Shown: positions 14,901 to 16,870 of the stretch, in pieces
How positions within the stretch are numbered: the first letter of the stretch is position 1
Layout: each line of letters starts with the position of its first letter
Origin: CAYGTS01 sp964352905
GTDB lineage: Bacteria; Pseudomonadota; Gammaproteobacteria; JAHCLG01
Assembly (NCBI GenBank): GCA_964352905.1
Contig: CAYGTS010000049.1
Span: forward strand, 1 to 16,870
Direction of reading: 5' to 3'
DNA: 16,870 nucleotides
Made by a program: the position numbers and the translations under genes
Notes under the pieces: generated by a model
Databases searched by the model: none
What the model saw: the letters and a program-made list of their open reading frames with translations, nothing else
What the model was told of the DNA's origin: nothing

Positions 14901-16669
14901 TAGTTGAAGCTGTTATCCAACAACAACCATTGCAAGATCAATTAACCGCAATTGCGCGTGGATTTTTTGCTAGCGTTAATGATGCGATTGATGCTGCTGC
15001 TAGTTTAGATCAAGAGCCTGCTGCTGCTATTAGTGATTATGATGATCATTTTGCACCTAGCAATTGGGCAAAATTAAAAGAGTATTTAGCCGGACAAATC
15101 GGCAAAGATGCCACTAACATGCTCTTAACGCATGTTTGGGATAGTGCACAACCCTATATTCCCGGTGCGCAAATTCCCGGGGTGGGCATTGCCATGAAAT
15201 GTGGTGGGCTGTTATTAGTTAATTTAATCAGCATTGTCACGGGTAAAGCTTTTGAGCAAGCATTTAAAGCGCAATCGCCACAGCAAGAGGCAATTAATAA
15301 GATTATTGCTGAAAATCAAGATGAAATTATCAATATTGCTGCACTTGCCAAGGAAATGACGCGCTTATTGGTTTACATGCAAAACAGTGAATTCGATCAG
15401 CAAAAGGCATGGGATTATTTGCATGGCATCATGCAAAAAAGCGCAAGCTTAGTACCGCAAGAAAAGTTAGCGTCCGTGTTCACGTTATTTGAAAAAATTA
15501 CGGAATTAGCAGCCGATAGTTTTGCCGATAACCCCATTGCAAGCTATTTTCACATTCACCACTACGATGGTTCACAACGGGCGTGTTTACATGCAATGTC
15601 ACAAAGCTTAAAAGCAGCAGCACAAGCAGCCAAAAAATACGTGGCAGCGATTCCTGAAAATCAGCAATATAATGACGCGGTTGCAGAGCTGCTTAAACAA
15701 GAGAATATTCTAGTAGGCAAAGATGACTGTTGGGCGGCCGATTATTTAGCACTGGGTATTCCTAATGAACAGATGCAGCAAATCTTGCTAAGTTCGCAAA
15801 CGCAGTTACAAGATTTAATTGCAAATCCACAAAAGATTCCAGCTGTTATTAATACTACCAGAAAATTTCTTGCAGAAAATTCTGGGCTTGCCAGCACGCT
15901 TGCCTTGCCAACAAAAATCAAAGCGCAATTGTTAAGCTTAGGCGTGGCCTTAATCCAAAAAAATCCTAAAGCAACAGAATTAGCAAGCGTGAAAGCGTAT
16001 TACCATGCTTTAGGTGGTGATGTGGCGATTATTGATTCAATGCAATATTTTCAAGCGTTGGATTTGCAGCAAGTGCAGCATGCGTTAACGCAAGCGCAAC
16101 AAAATTTTGGTGATGAAGTTGCAATGGGTTCATCAGCAATGCGCATGTATTTAACGCCGGGGCAAGTCGCAAGCTCATTAGCAATAGAAGATTTTTTAAA
16201 ATTAATTGATGATTCTTTGCGTTTTATCGACTATTTGAGACAGCAAGGTGGTAAAGGCAATATTGCATTGGCAAAGTTTTATCAAGTGATGTTGATACAA
16301 CAGTTAGCGGAACATTATTTTAAAGGAAATAATCAGGATCAAAAAATACGCATTTTAAAAGTATTAGATCGTCTTGGTTTGCACGATCATCGTAATATTC
16401 ATCACATCGCAAACGTTTTTCAGCTACAGCTTTTGCCACAAGCATTGGCCTCATTACAATTATTAACCGGTGTCACGGTTAATCCCAAAGCCTTAAGCGC
16501 AGCGCCTCAGCAAGCTGCAGAACCGCAACAAGTTCAAACACGAGCACGATCAATGAGTGTTTCGGGTTCAAGACAAACCTTATTCGGTAAACCGCAACAA
16601 CAACAACAACAACAACAAATTGCTGCTCAGCAACCTGATCCTCATCATATACGCAGGAACTCGATGTAA
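8972..16669 (+). CDS. Giant Gln/Ala-rich protein with four diverged internal repeats
   Basis: I do not recognise this 2565-residue protein. It is mostly helical by composition, rich in Gln, Ala and Leu, with no signal peptide at the N-terminus. The same anchors recur in order. A (Y/F)-I/M segment is at 192, 717, 1458 and 2136. An LYQLCG-like block is at 253, 776, 1518 and 2172. A Trp block (HPDFWLQEF, TPNAWLVDY, TPQAWLLNY, DDCWAADY) is at W361, W896, W1644 and W2254. A (F/Y/H)Y...GG/DG block is at 457, 1009, 1746 and 2343. A second GS-x-LW block is at W1059 and W1796, with MGSSAM at 2385. A KQLAE-like block is at 1116, 1854 and 2443. Each module also has a glycine-rich hydrophobic stretch. 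A charged helical linker spans about 1197-1275. The tail is polyglutamine and basic. GGGAGA at 8955-8960 supports the ATG. A secreted effector or large structural protein is possible, but nothing in it proves either. Confidence 0.9.
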   Translation: MFKPYQQPPQAASSLELLAPNVFAQRKEADQAILTHALTRHPKQRWSLLGLLRNPFAKQKATWDEAEKAFQQAQEQEKQNQSLQGQFKTFAEQFFYPRLAQAATEKVSSTAVGVGLDFSSIPLPDFITNGFVASVGWAAGLVARAVTLSYLQQNPSLLQQTQHHQAILKQLFKDHEAEINTLTQQFLTFLFYIKLNPKITDKEFKEELQKIFNSIVAVSYSVKDKSITDSVLANIGLKNPLRPFNREQFQRDMLQLFGTMCQCAIAQPQPVAHSFLGVLWQAFTGFFRKIKNLWAHFRHGYSAAQRDTLASVIDVIKDEGLQQQLSNAATASAVNITTPAYLHAIELLTKHELFLGHPDFWLQEFDAYTGNNPELEKKLQEKIRAAKNKSEVQYQAFCDRPEVAINKTKAFIQQLHLNGEDTQTIKAILKRQILFLLTQQLNKDAINHTQLQVISAFYVNDLGGNASDNHYLAQAYHQIQQQREQEEKARFNKQKSERANFYAIQAGSTLPSSLGSIDLPNPQAIKAEATLNAIDGSIQRATARAHAHAANAFANSPVAHSIHGAIYGAIEAGFTHLSELLGAENQVRLDNTGNEFEPSTYARIKHLVETDLLERTTQWVTQHYLLHETNLLKKSWIDHIPGLGTLTSAAKEGMSSVISQLSSAIVGEIFYRFFPVSNQLNTEQQQLVQQARKEFCEQHLATLNLISTEMLRLMVFIEKNPDPLQSAQQMRAILSQLDNAINTLASTPTTYTAWEALKSIFSTSDAAAPAQIRSALYQLCGKICDANISAVRDNPISQAMAAEEAKKTTSIVGVAEDAVIGTVSMLGGILGLGSPIHAQDKPRQDVLLHLKQHFLAVEQATVLDDLYRTTTQANQPYLAALESLPAGGLSATPNAWLVDYRVRSTANGDEATHQDHRAEIAARIQAANDQQQQFLTSPHDILAALEETEAFLNDNPNAVAQLGLKPLWRMQIIALVDTLQSHLFGLPEGNQRNTYASSVAEALGAMQSFYVECLDGEITDIENAADLRLSFSELAKQCEKLQSSLGSQKNLLLGSPVLWLFYQRDYQFIPNQGFSHAQPELTADNIDKFIFNTLAAIHNLAQHDQTQFSLYRLFLLKQLAELITPDSANYLADPVARVKLKTQLLPLLSNKPLSDVELAHIAYLQFAEGDFLQHMRQLLALAPAMLHLYRLADTKPDARKTLDQQRNQVAHDFSETRKKAAAEKLAKKAQALEKKQSENKSIVAELSAWQHERTVEQTLQQLARNRDQQLAFGVKQDLQTLPLAITHSMRASVLSASSYLASELDKPVRAFFGLDEPKPISLNECLTALEEQQHKTFADQLKKSAETWAIQFAAGKVASWFASDYSKPLLEKIARFYVPSTAQAVGGNEVAASIGSEITGYFAGLLAQNVVGYLLENHDALTEQQQQALHAGIDPLLQSLQSSIQPIANMMLGILAYIQQQPQGLSDQEMANLLSQLDSAIANLANSMTYDETLKERITKLFGHAKASPSPISLQRKLYQLCGQLCQNAICARSQSLIGSAMHAATTRRHSLIGTAAHVAATVIDSAVEFTTNQSLLAQYNSLERRTLTTFRDQLQFKANTVSNRQRQQTIFDVDKQYLDSLESMIDHALFGDANHLLGTPQAWLLNYREHAAKNSDHVIHNKIKELVINSAWQTQTMIENPSELSALLKKTRHYINTNRALSPHYHAMLREQLLLIARGIAERALRANDEYSKQAVQALVELKQHYVEYYGGDADDIAVALSLSNSKAQLIITLLKLEERLQPETHCLMGSSALWLSASAFLKQTVADKLLHTNQAIHPQALAAYLNNTQRLLVNLQHEDPAVYQLYYLFVIKQVCEIATQQLDAYSQFAVAKFIHDLNIDVESIADLATMQGIDFDFQAELATLISLTQTPTTHLIIPSILATQVAAVKPQPAAAAKHENNAQQPEAKVDAWPPLTVQELAKLKARNSQHLTQGIVEAVIQQQPLQDQLTAIARGFFASVNDAIDAAASLDQEPAAAISDYDDHFAPSNWAKLKEYLAGQIGKDATNMLLTHVWDSAQPYIPGAQIPGVGIAMKCGGLLLVNLISIVTGKAFEQAFKAQSPQQEAINKIIAENQDEIINIAALAKEMTRLLVYMQNSEFDQQKAWDYLHGIMQKSASLVPQEKLASVFTLFEKITELAADSFADNPIASYFHIHHYDGSQRACLHAMSQSLKAAAQAAKKYVAAIPENQQYNDAVAELLKQENILVGKDDCWAADYLALGIPNEQMQQILLSSQTQLQDLIANPQKIPAVINTTRKFLAENSGLASTLALPTKIKAQLLSLGVALIQKNPKATELASVKAYYHALGGDVAIIDSMQYFQALDLQQVQHALTQAQQNFGDEVAMGSSAMRMYLTPGQVASSLAIEDFLKLIDDSLRFIDYLRQQGGKGNIALAKFYQVMLIQQLAEHYFKGNNQDQKIRILKVLDRLGLHDHRNIHHIANVFQLQLLPQALASLQLLTGVTVNPKALSAAPQQAAEPQQVQTRARSMSVSGSRQTLFGKPQQQQQQQQIAAQQPDPHHIRRNSM
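9269..10411 (+). repeat. Protein-level repeat 1 of the giant gene (shorter copy)
   Basis: This covers residues about 100-480. It contains the IPLPDF hydrophobic segment, FLFYIKLNP, MLQLFGTMC (253), HPDFWLQEF (W361), AINKTKAFIQQL and SAFYVNDLGG (457). It lacks the second GS-LW block and the KQLAE block found in the other copies. Limits are approximate. Confidence 0.65.
10604..12511 (+). repeat. Protein-level repeat 2 of the giant gene
   Basis: This covers residues about 545-1180. Anchors are PVAHSIHGAIYGA (557-569), IPGLG with a hydrophobic segment, LMVFIEKNP (713-721), LYQLCGKIC (776), TPNAWLVDY (W896), SFYVECLDGE (1009), LLGSPVLWL (W1059) and LFLLKQLAELI (K1116). Confidence 0.75.
12560..12796 (+). 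other. Charged helical linker, possible coiled coil
   Basis: This covers residues 1197-1275 of the giant protein. It is dense in Lys, Glu, Gln and Ala (for example RKKAAAEKLAKKAQALEKKQ) and has no proline over most of its length. It joins repeats 2 and 3. Coiled-coil character is inferred from composition, not computed. Confidence 0.45.
12839..14731 (+). repeat. Protein-level repeat 3 of the giant gene
   Basis: This covers residues about 1288-1920. Anchors are HSMRASVLSASSYL (1287), a VAASIGSEITGYFAGLLAQN hydrophobic segment, ILAYIQQQP (1454-1462), LYQLCGQLC (1518), TPQAWLLNY (W1644), QHYVEYYGGD (1745-1754), MGSSALWLS (W1796) and LFVIKQVCEI (K1854). It aligns best with repeat 2. Confidence 0.75.
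14894..16471 (+). repeat. Protein-level repeat 4 of the giant gene
   Basis: This covers residues about 1975-2500. Anchors are AIARGFFASVNDAI (1993), YIPGAQIPGVGIAMKCGG plus a hydrophobic segment, LLVYMQN (2132-2138), LFEKITELAADSFADNPI (2172), DDCWAADY (W2254), AYYHALGGD (2343), MGSSAM (2385) and LIQQLAE (2443). It is shorter than repeats 2 and 3 between the second and fourth anchors. A Pro/Ala-rich linker near 1931-1956 precedes it. Confidence 0.7.
16595..16618 (+). repeat. (CAA)8 microsatellite coding polyglutamine
   Basis: Eight perfect CAA codons code residues 2542-2549 in the disordered C-terminal tail of the giant protein. Length change would add or remove glutamines without shifting the frame. 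Confidence 0.9.
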
Positions 16670-16677
16670 CAGGCCAT

Positions 16678-16687
16678 CGTCATTGCG
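16678..16687 (+). repeat. Partial CGTCATTGCG repeat
   Basis: The ten bases CGTCATTGCG recur exactly at 16732-16741. What follows (GTTGCTACGCGCGCGGCA) is GC-rich and only loosely like the rest of the second copy. It lies just after the stop of the giant gene. Confidence 0.45.
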
Positions 16688-16731
16688 GTTGCTACGCGCG
16701 CGGCAGGGGCGAGTGGCAGTGAACCCCAACC

Positions 16732-16765
16732 CGTCATTGCGAGGAGCGCAGCGACGAAGCAATCC
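16732..16765 (+). repeat. Imperfect-palindrome dispersed repeat (CGTCATTGCGAGGAGCG type)
   Basis: A 34-base element runs from CGTCATTGCGAGGAGCG to AAGCAATCC, with ATTGC (16736-16740) complementary to GCAAT (16759-16763). Elements of this kind are, from memory, common as multicopy intergenic repeats in several bacterial groups. The rest of 16670-16870 shows no supported gene and no terminator with a T-run. Confidence 0.65.
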
Positions 16766-16870
16766 AGGAGTTTGTGGTATTGCGCATGATGTTAAAGGCG
16801 ATGCTTTTCAGTGCACTGGAATTGATAGCAAACACAGTGAAATCTTGCAAAATCGAAGATCCTAACCCTG

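Noticed and set aside
16557..16865. Plus-strand frame of 102 codons at the right end
   Set aside because: It begins inside the giant gene in another frame, reads the CAA tract as polyasparagine and then crosses dispersed repeats.

Overview
The window looks like chromosomal DNA from a moderately AT-rich gammaproteobacterium. NagZ, the DUF1820 protein and a 5'-methylthioinosine phosphorylase-like enzyme in one block fit gammaproteobacterial gene sets. The very large Gln/Ala-rich repeat protein, the HipBA module and several families of short dispersed repeats would suit a host-associated lineage such as the Legionellales. That placement is an inference from gene content only.

Region 1 (1-4621) is a dense plus-strand block of ordinary genes. 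A DUF924 protein comes first. It is followed by a tightly packed run: DUF1820 protein, nagZ (peptidoglycan recycling), an MscS-type channel, a hypoxanthine-guanine phosphoribosyltransferase and an MTAP/MTIP-family phosphorylase. The last two can form a salvage step: the phosphorylase releases a free purine base from methylthio-nucleosides and Hpt returns hypoxanthine or guanine to the nucleotide pool.

Region 2 (4636-8637) is a damaged AmmeMemoRadiSam locus. The C-terminal third of the radical-SAM gene remains on the minus strand. Its N-terminal two thirds, including the iron-sulfur cysteines, are gone. In their place lie a short acidic ORF with hexanucleotide repeats and a hipBA toxin-antitoxin operon. 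Beyond that, the Memo-like and AMMECR1-like genes are intact and translationally coupled on the plus strand.

Region 3 (8638-8971) is a 334-base intergenic region with dispersed repeats, a candidate promoter and a perfect 8-bp dyad in the presumed leader.

Region 4 (8972-16669) is one 2565-codon gene, nearly half of the window. I do not recognise the protein. It contains four diverged copies of a module roughly 380-640 residues long, recognisable by colinear anchor motifs, plus a charged helical linker and a polyglutamine, apparently disordered tail. It has no signal peptide and no enzymatic motif that I can see. It is the best candidate for something undescribed. The remaining bases after it carry an imperfect-palindrome repeat (CGTCATTGCG family), and I see no gene there.
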